This document shows, one piece after another, positions 33,120 to 43,929 of a stretch of 64,000 nucleotides of DNA. The DNA is taken from the NCBI GenBank assembly GCA_944472155.2, contig OX235271.1, forward strand, positions 37,808,633-37,872,632, read 5' to 3'. This DNA comes from Trichobilharzia szidati (lineage: Eukaryota; Platyhelminthes; Trematoda; Strigeidida; Schistosomatidae). Both the position numbers and the translations under genes were made by a program. The notes under the pieces were generated by a model. The model was not told where the DNA came from. It did not search any database and saw only the letters and a list, made by a program, of their open reading frames with translations. Position 1 is the stretch's first letter. The number at the start of each line of letters is the position of its first letter.

Positions 33120-33770
33120 GTAATAAAATGTTGAGTTTACTTGTAATTTTATTCTAAAAGTCTGTTTCAAAACATAGAATAGAATCTTCAGATTTCTTCA
33201 TCTCAAGCTATTTACTCGTTGTGTAAGACCTTCAAGTAATTTAATAATTGACAATGTATCACTTTAAGGAGTATTGTTTCATCCAAAGCATACTCTATTC
33301 ACCCACATAGCATTTCTTCCATTTCACTGAGAAAATTCATAGCTGTAATTTGAAATATTGTTTGAAAAAATTCACAAGAGTAGCTTACTACTTAGGAAAG
33401 CAGCCGGATGACTGAAACAATGTGGAATTCAGTATGTATGATAGATTGCGGTAGATAAAAAGTAGTTAGTTGCTCAGTGAATTAATCACACCATCCAATT
33501 GCATCATCAGTTGCTTTGAACATCTTCTGTGTATGGCGTTATGAATGACTCCAAGATTTTTCGAGAAATACACAGAGAAACACCTATTCGAAAGGATAAA
33601 GGAAAATCAGCAAGACATCAGATCAATGAAACGGGTTAAAACAGACACCTTACAGAATGAAGCATGATTTCCTCCTTATTTCACTGATCTTATTTCTTAA
33701 GTAAAGAGACTGTGCGTGCTTTCAACTAGAATAGCAAGTCAAGTGAAGTCTTAGTAACAATGTATCTTTT
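33120..33770. other. Unassigned DNA
   Basis: No coding or repeat signature recognised. Confidence 0.5.
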
Positions 33771-33776
33771 CTATAT

Positions 33777-34000
33777 GCGTCGGTGGCTCAGAGGTAGAAT
33801 GCACGCCACCCACACAGATGGTTAGGGGTTCAGTAAAAGGCTGAGGGACTCCAAAACCTCGCCATTGCAGTAATAAGACTGATAATGGGGGATGATTTGG
33901 CATGAGGCTGGCAACCCATTCTGTACAAAATAAATACCACTGCTACCGAATCTTCAAAGCTCTAGCTTGACGCTCTAGGATCGACTGGGAACGTGAAGGA
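33777..34000 (+). mobile_element. SINE-A, tail to tail with an RTE end
   Basis: Head gcgtcggtggctcagaggtagaatgc, damaged B box (ggggttcagtaaa), body ctcgccattgcagtaataagac, tail gactgggaacgtgaaggaata followed by an ATT run that continues into the 3' end of the next RTE element. Confidence 0.85.
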
Positions 34001-35094
34001 ATATTATTATTATTGTTTCCTTTAGTTCCTAGAGGAACATAGGGCTTCAGCCATGCGTCTGCATTGCGTTCGATTCTCTGCTAGAGTCTTCACCTGGCTC
34101 CAAGTCTGCCCACACGTTTTCATCTCCTCTTCACATCACCTCCTCCAACTCACCCTTGCACTGATGACCAACTCGGCGCTTACCTTTCGGTTTTCACTCG
34201 AGCGATGACTTGTCTAGTGATGTCACTTGATGGTTTCCTGAGAGTATGGTCAGCCAATTCATCTCCATTTCTTCTTGTCTATTTGTTTCACAATCGGCTC
34301 CTGTCGAGTTGGTTCGCTCCCAGAGATCTCTGTTGCCAATCTTTTCTCGCCGGTCATCTGATCTTGAGTATTGAGCGAAGATAACTGTTAATGAAGGTGT
34401 GTAGTTTGTTTGAGATGCTCTTTATGACGCGCAGTGCAAGTCTCTGATCCGTATAGTGAGTAGCACTGACTTCGCATTGGAGTTGAAAATCCGGATGTTA
34501 TTTTTGATGCTGAGTGCTGACTGTTGACCTCCACACAGACTTGAGAGTAGTGAAAGCTTGTCTTGCTTTCCTGATCCTTGCTTTGATATTCTCGTCAGTT
34601 CCGTTCGCCTGTAGTTGAAACGATGCTTCTCAGGTAGGTAATGGAGGTTGTCTCTTTCCCATTTATGCTGATTGTTGTCTGTTGTTGTTGTTGCTGTTGG
34701 TGGTGTTGCCCAGGAATTTTCATCACCTCTGTTTTCTCTATGTTCACCTGAAGTCCTATCTTTGATGCTTCTTCTGCTAACTTGTTGCTTTTCGCTTGCA
34801 TGTCTTCCAGTTTGTGGGAAATCAGACATATATCATCGGCGAAGTCCAGATCCTCCAAGTTTTTTGTGTGAGTCCATTTTATGTTTGTTTCTTCATCGCC
34901 TGCTATTTATTGCATTATCCAATCTACTGCAATCAGGAAAATCATTGGCGATAGTAGTCAGCTAGCTTGTCTTACTCCTGTCCTCACTTCGAAGGGTTCC
35001 GTAAGTTTCCCGTTGTGGATTACTTGACATGCAGCATTGTCGTACAGCTGTTGGATGAGATGTATAATTGTCGGTGGCACACCGTTGTAGCGAA
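34001..35094 (-). pseudogene. RTE LINE, 3' third, 5'-truncated
   Basis: Very similar to 7177-8217. It holds the 3' tail, the C-terminal tail (with added short insertions such as the extra cgatt and gag steps), the SFTYL.SIVSTTG block, a longer Q tract (HHQ7), the EDLDFADDICLISHKLEDMQ motif C region (34858 downwards) and RT sequence up to the YYGVPP equivalent, where it stops abruptly at about 35094 (ccgttgtagcg). Several frameshifts split it. Typical incomplete reverse transcription product. Confidence 0.92.
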
Positions 35095-35224
35095 GGAATA
35101 AATTTAAAAAATTCTTTTCTATATTTAAATCAGATTAACTTGATAATTTCTAAAGAATAACATTATTCATTATTAGCATAAGTCAATTTCGGCTTATCAA
35201 CATTAATCTTTTCTTTAATTAATG

Positions 35225-35560
35225 AAAACAGCTTCATTCAAAACAGTACTTTTGATATAAATATGGAATTTTGCAGCTTGTATTTTATATTGCACTTAAT
35301 TTTTTCTCATTATATAATACAAGGATAATAATTTAACAGGACATTCTACGCTGATAATATTTTTTTTAAAAGAGAATATGAATATAAAATTAAGACTTAA
35401 GCTAAAATATTAACAACAAAAAATAAACGAAAGAGAGAAAACAAAGTGACATTTGCCTAGTGTTTCTCAGTATATTAAAAGCGCCATGCCTAAATGTTGC
35501 CTCATCACATAAAATGTGTGTTGAATAAGGTATTGCAGCGTTGCTGTACTAAGTTGTCTG
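35225..35560 (-). pseudogene. CR1-like LINE 3' UTR and C-terminal end
   Basis: Collinear with 29790-30190: the terminal agcttcattcaaaacagta...tatggaattttgcagc, an A-rich UTR, then the antisense of the last ORF residues (tgttgcctcatcacataaaa...gaataaggtattgcagcg). It stops near 35560, and the next recognisable CR1 sequence is at 36900. Confidence 0.75.
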
Positions 35561-35689
35561 AACCTTCGTCAGATAACAAAAAGTCGCATAATGAATCCCG
35601 AAACAAATATCTTTCGAATCTGAAGTCCCATCTGGTTATATATAATATACCGTAAATAACCATACATTAAATTCACCATGGAATATAAG

Positions 35690-36490
35690 CAAAACGATCA
35701 AGTCAGTTTTCTGTACCTTATTGTAAAAAGAAGAAACGATGGAACGTTTGAAAAGTCCATCTACGGAAAGGAAATCTGAACTGGACAATATCTTCACAAC
35801 AACAGCTTCTTCCCTATAAGCTGTAGGCGGGGATTAGTAAGAACACTGTACGACAGAGCCAGGAAGTTATGTTTGGGTTGTATTAGAAGAACTGAAATCT
35901 GTTGAAAAGTGTCTAGATTAAAACGGCTATTCAAAGGGATTTATTCTGAAGACGGCAAAGAAAAAACGAGAAAGTGAAATATCTAACAGCTGAAAACAAG
36001 AAAGTGTTCAGTTGTTTCCCATACGAAGGAGAAGTAGTATCAAAAGAGATTGACAAGAGGATAAAAGGAGTGACGAAAAGATGCTACCCCGCAGCTAAGC
36101 TTGTAACGCTTGCTATACAGCATCACATGCTCTATATGCCAGGTCAAACTAGATAAGTACCCTTTCGATGTCATCTCCAGTTGCATTTATACATTTACGT
36201 GCACTCGTAGGAGCAAACACATTGGAGGAACATAAAGAAGGCCTTCTTTCTGGCTTTCAGAGGATGCTCCAAGAGACATATGCTTAAAAGGAAGTAGAAA
36301 TTTACAAAATGCAATCACCAGACATCTTGTGGATGTGGGTCATTCCGTCGAGATTTCCAAATCCTTTAAAATACCCTTTAAACATACAAAGGACAGCGAG
36401 TTTACTATGATTTGCTGAAACAATTGCAATCAAGCGTTTCCGAGCAAACGTATGCACACAGAAAGACAATATAGTCAATCTCCAACTCCT
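35690..36490 (+). pseudogene. Penelope-like element fragment inside a CR1 copy
   Basis: Order: FLYLIVKRRNDGTFEKSIYGK (thumb block, cf. FLDILLSRRDDGSIRRSIYRK at 62770), TGQYLHNNSFFP, LVRTLYDRARKL, a linker VFSCFPYEGEVVSKEIDKRI ... YPAAKLV, a GIY-YIG start CIYTFTCTRRSKHIGGT that lacks the second Tyr (YIG is HIG), and HLVDVGHSVEISKSFK. Several stops. The RT core is missing, so the copy is 5'-truncated. Flanking CR1 pieces on the opposite strand (35225-35560, 36900-37260) place it within a CR1 copy that also lost about 500 bp. Confidence 0.8.
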
Positions 36491-36494
36491 TTGG

Positions 36495-36895
36495 TGAATT
36501 TGGTTGCACCGATTAGTCATACACAATATTGGGTTCAGCTCACTGAGGAAGTTTTCAATTTGACTAACATCAACCTTCTTAAGTTGCTCTGTAGACGTAC
36601 ACACTAACACTGTTTATTAGATTTTTCTGTTTTCTGTCTTCACTCAGTCTCCCTTTCTTTTTCATAGTTTGGTAGTATATAAATTAATGATTACTAAAAC
36701 TAAAAATTGTAATGCTATTATTCCGGATACGATCAACTTTTAATGTTTTCTCTATTGCCTTTCAAACACTGAAGTATGAAATAGCATTATTTATAACCAT
36801 TGTAATTTCAAGTAGCCTGCAGATGATGACAACCTCTGAAATAGAATGATATCCTTTCAAACCGCAAATAAGAACTTTCTCTCTCAAACAAAATC
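36495..36895. other. Probable PLE 3' UTR and junction
   Basis: No coding similarity. The block gccgcaaataagaa near 36870 recurs at about 49742, which suggests shared repeat termini. Confidence 0.35.
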
Positions 36896-36899
36896 TATC

Positions 36900-37260
36900 A
36901 AGGGGACCAATGTATGAAATTTAACAACCTTACATTTGAAAGAGTTAAGCTTAAAACCACTGTGCACGGACTGGTGACTAATTTTTAGTAAAATAGTACC
37001 CATTTTGAAACAGTTTGATTGAGAAGTAAACGGCATAAAAAACAGTTAGATCACCACCACAATTGATAAATTTGGCTTCATCAGAAGGGGGAAAGTCAGG
37101 TGAGAAGAAAGAAAACACAAAAAGAGAGGGAACAGCGCCTTGAGAATCACCGTCTAGAGTAAGTAATGCATTTGAGGACCACCCATTACATACAATGTAC
37201 TGCTTCCTATCAGAACGCTAAGAATGCAGCCAACCATCAATCTGTTTTATCCAACATCTC
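36900..37260 (-). pseudogene. CR1-like LINE RT fragment (catalytic region)
   Basis: Matches 30705-31030 on the minus strand: the antisense of NGLKLNP (gttaagcttaaaaccactgtg), the YADD region (ccaccacaattgataaatttgg, with the aspartates altered), SPFLF (aaaaagagagggaacagcgcc) and the downstream tactgcttcctatcag. Very decayed. Confidence 0.75.
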
Positions 37261-37264
37261 TGTC

Positions 37265-38132
37265 GATTAGTTTGACGAATGCACAAACAAAAGTAGTTGA
37301 AGCATAAAAATGACACATTTTAACTCACAATATTTCTCCGCACAATAGTGGCCTAAAAATTGAAATAAACTCAAGGGAACGTAAGTTATCCGGGAGACTA
37401 TATTTCATTTCATTGTCCCTTAAGCGTTACTTGAGTTTTTGAGTTGCATTCACTGAATTGGTGATGTAATGTCTTATTTCTTCCTAGCAGACATTTTCAG
37501 TCCTATGCATTTTGACTTCCTTTTTCTCCCCTTGACTGTCAAAATTTCCTGATATACTATCTACAAGTAGCCTGTAGTTGTGGGTTTATTTAACAGTGTC
37601 TTTCTTGTATTCATGCCCCTTTGTTTTACATCACTGTTTTAAAAGTTATAAAACTCATTTAAAGCTGAAATATTTTTGACGTCATATATTTACATTTACA
37701 CATAATAATTTCTAGGATTATAAATCAGTCAGTAACTAATGATTTGGTAAAATATGAGACATCTTTTGCCCCCATAGAATTCTTTTCTTGATAGAAAAAA
37801 CCCACGTTGATACAGTCTATTCCATTGATGACGTTTTTAACGCATTTAATTTCATTCATTTATATCAAGGCAGTTGCATATCTATGAGATATCGTGTATA
37901 TAATTCCACTATTTTTTATTCTTCGGTTATAATGGTAGTAATATTTTCGATAACATTGGTGTAGGCACTGTGTCAGGTGTGCTAGCTGTAGGTCCAGTAG
38001 TCAACGGCTTCTTCCACCTGTCTATATTACTTTTAAGAACTGTGATTCTTTCACCCTACTGTGTGATCGCGTGTTCATGCGTGCATTGCGACTGCTGAGT
38101 TTTCTCTAACGTATTCACTATCCTGGTTTTCG
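37265..38132. other. Unassigned DNA
   Basis: No coding or repeat signature recognised. Confidence 0.5.
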
Positions 38133-38136
38133 GTCA

Positions 38137-38368
38137 TTCATTCCTTTACGTTCTCAGTGGAACATAGGGTACCTTCAAGCTAGAGGCTTGAAGTTTCTGT
38201 AGCAGTGGTGTTGACTTTTATGGGATGGTGTTGCTAGCCTTATGCCCAACCTTTCCTCTTTACCAGTTCTGTTGCTGGCTTAGCGAGGTAAAGCAGTGCG
38301 TCGGCCGGGAATCGAACACTGGGCCACATTCGTGGTTGGCGAGCATTCTACCGCTATGCCACCGACGC
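38137..38368 (-). mobile_element. SINE-A
   Basis: Left: RTE-type tail (attcctttacgttctcagtggaacatagggta), then aagctagaggcttgaagtttctgtagcag. Right: tRNA-like head with B box gggaatcgaacact and accgacgc end. Well preserved. Confidence 0.9.
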
Positions 38369-38739
38369 ACTCAGCTATATTTTTATATATTCCAGTAACT
38401 TATCTTACCTATATTTTTTACCTCACGTCCGTATATCGCCACCATACCTTTTAATCATGTCAGTCACCTTGTTCTTTAATTTTGTTTGTTCCACATGTTA
38501 TCTTCTCAAAGATGCAGATTACCATTAAATTGTAACATACATTCACATCACATGTTATACTTTATATGACTCTTGATAGTGGTGGTGACACTTCAAAAAT
38601 TGACCATTATACAGCTATTTATAAAGTCAAACGACCAATGTCATTCGTCAACATTTTATATTCAATAAAAAGTCATTCCAATCAGATGATATTATGTAAT
38701 GTTGAAAATTTACATTTTATTTAGTTTTTTTCAAGCTAC

Positions 38740-38822
38740 TCCATGGATTGATATCAGTCAGAGAACCATTGGAAACCGGAGAGTATTGGAGAGCTGTTGC
38801 ATCCTATTTTCGGAATCATCGG
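38740..38822 (-). mobile_element. SM-alpha-type SINE, 3' half, inverted
   Basis: The minus strand reads gatgattccgaaaataggatgcaacagctctcc...ggtttccaatggttctctgactgatatcaatcc. GAAAC is changed to GCAAC, so the hammerhead is dead. Head to head with the next unit. Confidence 0.8.
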
Positions 38823-39118
38823 TCGGACACCAGTGAGGTCTATCCAGTAGGTAGTGAGGATAGAGTGCACCCTGATGTCACTGGTTGGTAGTCGCACTAA
38901 AAATGACGAATTGGTAGAAGTTGGAATTCATAGGCCATTGGATCGTGTCTCAGTGGCTGAATGGTTTACGGGCTTGTCTTATAACCGGAAGGTTTTGGGT
39001 TGAAAACCTACTGAGTGAGTACTGCCAGTGATTTCAAAACTAGGATGCAACAGCTCCCCAGTAGTGCATAGATTTTAGTGGTGATCTAACTGATACCAAT
39101 CCACGGTCAAACTCGATA
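38823..39118 (+). mobile_element. SM-alpha-type SINE, complete unit
   Basis: 5' part acaccagtgaggtctatcc and gacgaattggtagaagttggaattcataggcc, A box cagtggctgaatggtttacggg, B box tgggttgaaaacc (weakened), hammerhead-like block tactgccagtgatttcaaaactaggatgcaacagc, then ctaactgataccaatcc and an A-rich end. Core strand 2 is GCAAC, predicting no cleavage. Confidence 0.82.
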
Positions 39119-39119
39119 A

Positions 39120-40295
39120 ACAGATTCTTATAAATAAACTCTATTAAATTTTATTTAGTGTCTTTATTTTTGTTTTCTGTCTTGTAAATTCTAAGCCCTG
39201 AATCAAATTGAAGAATCATATTTCAATTATTTCACTTGATGAACTTGAATAAAGGTATTAGAATGAATTTTGCGCTTAAAAATTAACTTATTTCATTGAT
39301 TTTTCATCAGTCTAGTATAACTTGAATAATATTTTAAACAAGTACACAATGTGAAAATTTATCAACTAAATTCGTTTAACAGTATGGGGTGTGTTACTGG
39401 TAAGAATTATCAGCAGTAGTAGAGTAGTTCATCGGCACAAAATATTGCATTACGGATTCATAGATGTTATGTTGTAGAGAGAGAAAATGAACCAGAACTG
39501 CGACAAAACACGTGAGGCATGAAAGAAGACAAAGAAATACAGTATGCAGGGCAGAAGTAGCACAAAATGGAAGATTTGTGTTATGATGATTTCAATATGA
39601 AATATACATAGTTTTCCAATATATAGGTGTATATCAAATCCCTAATTAACATTCTGTTAGCAAATCTACTGTCTCCTCCCAATACAAGCAGTACTATTTG
39701 TCTGTGGTTTGTCAGTTTATAATTCCCCCTCAGGCAGATCAGTTGACGTTAAAATAATGAAATTACATAGATATAGTGACTGTTTGACCGATTAAACGTT
39801 CCAGAGTGGTTCTAATGAATAAAAACACCACACTCCCAAGACGAATCAAATACTGCATGGCATCTTACAATTCAAACACTACAACCACAATAAATGGGTG
39901 CTGCAGAACACTAAAAAATGAAGCACTAAATAGCTTGGGAAATTTCTAAAAGCGAAATTGACTGGTAGTTAAACTTAAAATGCACTCAGATGCAAATCAT
40001 CTCGCATACCATTTACATATTAACAATCAAAAATACATGAGAGAAATATATCAATGGAATCTATCCTATCAACAGTGAATTTTTCTTAACATGATTATTC
40101 TTGTTGATTATAGCAAAAGCTTTAGAAAGCTCTATAAACGTAAGTCACTCATATTGTAGGGGCGTCGTTAAATTCAATCTAAAAAATGGAATAACCCTAA
40201 CCATTTTACGAAATTGGATGATATACACTCAATATTTTTAAAAATATTTTTATTCAGCAAATTTTAAATATCCCTCATTAATATACAGAGGATGG
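39120..40295. other. Unassigned DNA
   Basis: A short IIPVDYSK-like reading near 40110 is not enough to assign a LINE. It may contain decayed 5' PLE sequence before the next feature. Confidence 0.4.
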
Positions 40296-40299
40296 TTTG

Positions 40300-41160
40300 T
40301 TACCGATAGCTAAGATTACATGTTACCTGCTCATGTGTACCAAAGATGTTCGGTTTGAATGATGTAGCATGTCATCTAAACAGGTGGGTGTAGTAGCGAT
40401 GAGAAGTCCACTGGATCCAGTAATAGCTGACATCTTCATGTGATATCTAGAAAATACCCCCTAAAATCTGCAATCAACACAAGGGAACACAGCTCTAGAT
40501 ATGTTTGTGGTACACCTGTTTATGTGACGATACTCATCAACCAACACTGCTAATTTTAACATCATATTCAGAATGGAACGTGAATCTAAAAATTAGTTTC
40601 CCATTCTTGATCCTCTCATGAAAGGAAAAGAAGACAAAGCCGTGGAAACCTATATTCATTGCGAAACTACCCAAAACGGAACAACAGTTAAACTTCAATA
40701 GCTTCTGTCGTTAAGCTCCGATAAGAGTCTAGTAAGGACAGCTTACAAAAGGGCAGAAACGATTTGATCTATAGAAAGGTTAAAAAACAGAATCAAAAGC
40801 ATTATTCAATCTCTGGGGAGCAATGGATATCCAAATCAATTAGAAGAGATGTACTGTAAACGTCATAGGATGAAGGCAGATGGCAGCAGATAGCAACCAG
40901 TGTTTTTTAAATTAGAATTTAAAGGTGATTCAGTCGGAGAAAGAAATGATAGAAGTACAACAGACGCCAATTAAAGGATGTATACAGCCGCCAAACCCAA
41001 TGTCCACTGCTACACAATCTGTTCAACTACAAAGTGGACTGAAGAAAATCTTTTAAGGTTGTCTATAGAATGCCATCGAAAATTTGGAACGGAATTTGCA
41101 CCCTCTGCTGTATACATCGCAGAAGCTATGAGAATTCGAGGACGCAACCGTAGACCTTGA
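40300..41160 (+). pseudogene. Penelope-like element, RT fragment to C-terminus, decayed
   Basis: LLMCTKDVRFE then VGVVAMRSPLDPVIADIFM (motif B; consensus GVAMGSPLGPLLADIFM), a lost YVDD motif, FPILDPLMKGKEDKAVETYIH (thumb), SLGSNGYPNQLEEMYC, YTAAKPNV (linker AAK), and after a deletion that removes GIY-YIG, VYIAEAMRIRGRNRRP (C-terminal YAEA block) ending at 41160. Multiple stops and shifts. Confidence 0.75.
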
Positions 41161-41164
41161 ATAG

Positions 41165-41585
41165 AAAAGTTTTCTCTACTGTTGTCTCTCTCTTGGCCTG
41201 GGTAAACTGTAATTTTAACTTCCCACCAATGAAGATGTTTCATTGTTCCACACGTTTATGGTCTCTTTTTAAACTGTGAGTGTCTGTCAACTCCATCTTC
41301 ACTATTGCGCAACTTTTACCTAATTTATTTATTGAGTTGACTGTATACATGCACTCAAAATGCATGCCAAACCCGCTATTATAAAGGCCTGAGCATAGGT
41401 CGTCCCATGATATCACTATGGATAGTTTTCTATAGTCTCACTAATCGCATGGAAGCTATTCATATGCTAATTTCCTTGGCAGGGCTAACGGTTTTATTTA
41501 ATTTAGTGGAGGCTAGCTTTGTTCATTGAGCCAAATGTTAGTGTAGCATCGCTATTCATGTAACTCTTGCCTACAGTAAAGCATT
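41165..41585. other. Unassigned DNA
   Basis: Nothing recognised; possibly PLE 3' UTR in the first part. Confidence 0.4.
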
Positions 41586-41588
41586 TGA

Positions 41589-41687
41589 TTCCATAATGGA
41601 TAAGATTTTATTTTGATAAATCACACAGTGTAGTACAGTTATATTAACTGATGACGTTTCATCAGTGCCCAACTTTTATACTTATAT
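41589..41687 (+). mobile_element. 99-bp one-arm relative of the fold-back family
   Basis: Same start (ttccataatgg.taa.attttattttgataaa), same ctgatgacgtttc block and same 3' tail (cagtgcccaacttttatacttata) as the elements at 28985 and 48473, but the second arm is missing. Flanked by cagtaaagcatttga (41574-41588) and cagtaaagcgtttgg (41688-41702), 13 of 15 identical. Confidence 0.82.
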
Positions 41688-41704
41688 CAGTAAAGCGTTT
41701 GGCT

Positions 41705-42410
41705 AGTCTTATATGCAAGATGGGTTCTGTTGGGCTTATTTATGCAGTGCATAACTAAATGACACGATAACATATCAAAGTAATTATGCTTACTTATATA
41801 ATCGACATGTGTACTAATGGTGCGAATACTCCATTGAAAGAGAGGGTTCTGGCATGGTCAAGGTACATAACGAAACTGAAAGAAACTTTGGTCTTCCAAA
41901 AGTCTGAAAGCGTGTAGACGCTTCTCCTGGAAGCTATTGTATTAAAATTCAGCCAGTTGATGCATAATTGTGTGAGGTATCTGAGTGGTCCTGCCAATAG
42001 TCATACACATGTCTCAAAGATTAGAGAATGCATGTCTACGTACATATCCTGAAACGTTGAAACAACGAATAACAGATAAAACCAGCTTTGCTATACTATA
42101 TATATAACTGTAGCAATTCTGGATCTGGTGCATACAACAAGGAAAATTAACTGTTTACCATTTTATCTTTTAATTCAACAATATCTAGTTCAACCCAGTA
42201 TTTAAGTGCTTTAGATAGGATTAAAATTCTACCTTCCCTCTTCATCTTTGTGGATATAGAAAAGGGTAACTAGATGAAGAAGCCGTTACAAACAAATTTT
42301 GATTTACATGTTTCATAATTTATTACACATTGTTGTTTTTTCCAATGCTAACCAACATTTAAATTTAAAATGAAAATGATGCCAGTGAATATTCGTATTC
42401 CAATTATTTG
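41705..42410. other. Unassigned DNA
   Basis: No coding or repeat signature recognised. Confidence 0.5.
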
Positions 42411-42415
42411 CATGT

Positions 42416-42600
42416 GCGTCGGTGGCACAGCGGTTAAGACGCTCGCCGACCATGCACATGGTCCGGAGTTCGATTCCCAGCCGACGCACACCCGATATCA
42501 ATGGTTGGCCTGCGAAATTGGGCTACAGATATCACATGCTGAAAATTCCATACTTGTACCAAAAATAAGGTGTGGAGTCAAGCTGTAATCGAAAAAATAT
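42416..42600 (+). mobile_element. SINE-B, well preserved
   Basis: tRNA-like head 42416-42487 with a perfect gcgtcgg/ccgacgc acceptor stem, A box tggcacagcggttaagac and B box gagttcgattccc. Body acccgatatcaatggttggcctgcgaaattgggctacag, then tail tgctgaaaattccatacttgtacc...ggagtcaagctgtaa, copied from the CR1-like LINE 3' end. Confidence 0.92.
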
Positions 42601-42842
42601 GTCAGTATTAGTCGTGTTGATAATGAAGTAATTATTTCTTTCGTTGTTATACAATATCCACGAAAATTTGTTTTCAAGTTAGAGGGGAGAGTGGTAGACC
42701 TGGTCGCTTAATAGGTTCACCTCTTCTTTAATGCACGGCAGATTATATCCTAAATTCTTACTGTAATTGTTCTGTGTCAATTCAACTCTAGGAAGAATGA
42801 GTAGAATGTTGTTTCAAGTTCAAGGTCGTTGTGAAACGATGA

Positions 42843-43350
42843 TTCCATTGTGAGTAAAATTTATTTTGATAAAGTGTCACAGTGTTGTTATACAGTAATA
42901 TTTACTGATGACCATATTTGGAACGCAATTTTGTGCCACTCATAATCATATCAAGGTACTCACACACAGAACTTACTAACTTCGTTTAAATAATTTCATT
43001 ATTTCTGTTTGCTTGATTTAATTGGTAGTCGTATTTCCCATATTCCTATATTGTTCATCGAGTCTACACCCAACAAATGCAAGCGGAATGACTCATCACC
43101 CATACCGGAAATATGGAAAATGCGACTACCAGTCAAATCATGCGATGGAAAATAATGGAATTATATAAACGAAGTTAGTAAGTTCTGTGTGTGAGTACCT
43201 TGATATGATTATGAGCGGCAATAAATTGTGCTCGAAACGTCATCAGTGATATATTACTTCCTGTATAATAACACTGTGAGAATTTGTCAAAATAAATTTT
43301 TTCGCATAATGGAATTATACTCTGCCACAGTGGCCAAGTACGATTCTAAT
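42843..43350 (+). mobile_element. Long fold-back element, ~205-bp arms
   Basis: Arms 42843-43046 and 43107-43314 pair around a ~60-nt loop, with a tail to about 43350. The outer ~75 bp of each arm are the same sequence as in the 28985 and 48473 elements; the inner part (actcacacacagaacttactaacttcg and its inverse) is present only here. No target duplication seen. Confidence 0.88.
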
Positions 43351-43354
43351 ATCA

Positions 43355-43925
43355 ATAAAAACAATAATTTTCTAGGAAATTCCTCCTTAGTGACCCGATC
43401 GAAAAATTGATAATCATTCGGATACTTCGACTAACTTTGTAATTATTTTCCTCTTTACTCCTAGGCGATTTATCATTGTTCTAACGTCTACATATCTACT
43501 TCCACTTACTTAATCCGTATTACTTGCCTTAATTCTTGTTTAATCCTTAAGTTAAACACTTCCCTTTGCTTTACCATTGTGATCTGGTTTAAACGAGATC
43601 TACTGACACCGTAACAACAGAAGACCAGGGTCAGGCAACAGATCGTTTATTAAGGAAATCAAAGCATATTCATATATTTTCATGTACATTATTATAGTTT
43701 AGTTAAGCAAATAAACACAGTCTTCTGATTGGTTGTTTCTCACTTAAAGTTAATCTTTCATCTCTTTGCTACTGTTTCTTGAATGTCAGATCATATATAT
43801 GTTAACTGTATCCGCCTACTCAAAGTCTGCTGTGGTCGGTTTTGAAACAGCTTTGTTCATATTTTCTCGGGACAAATCTTGAGAACGTAAACATTGACGT
43901 AAATTACTGTTTACCAATTTGCCTA
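43355..43925. other. Unassigned DNA
   Basis: No coding or repeat signature recognised. Confidence 0.5.
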
Positions 43926-43929
43926 GTAT

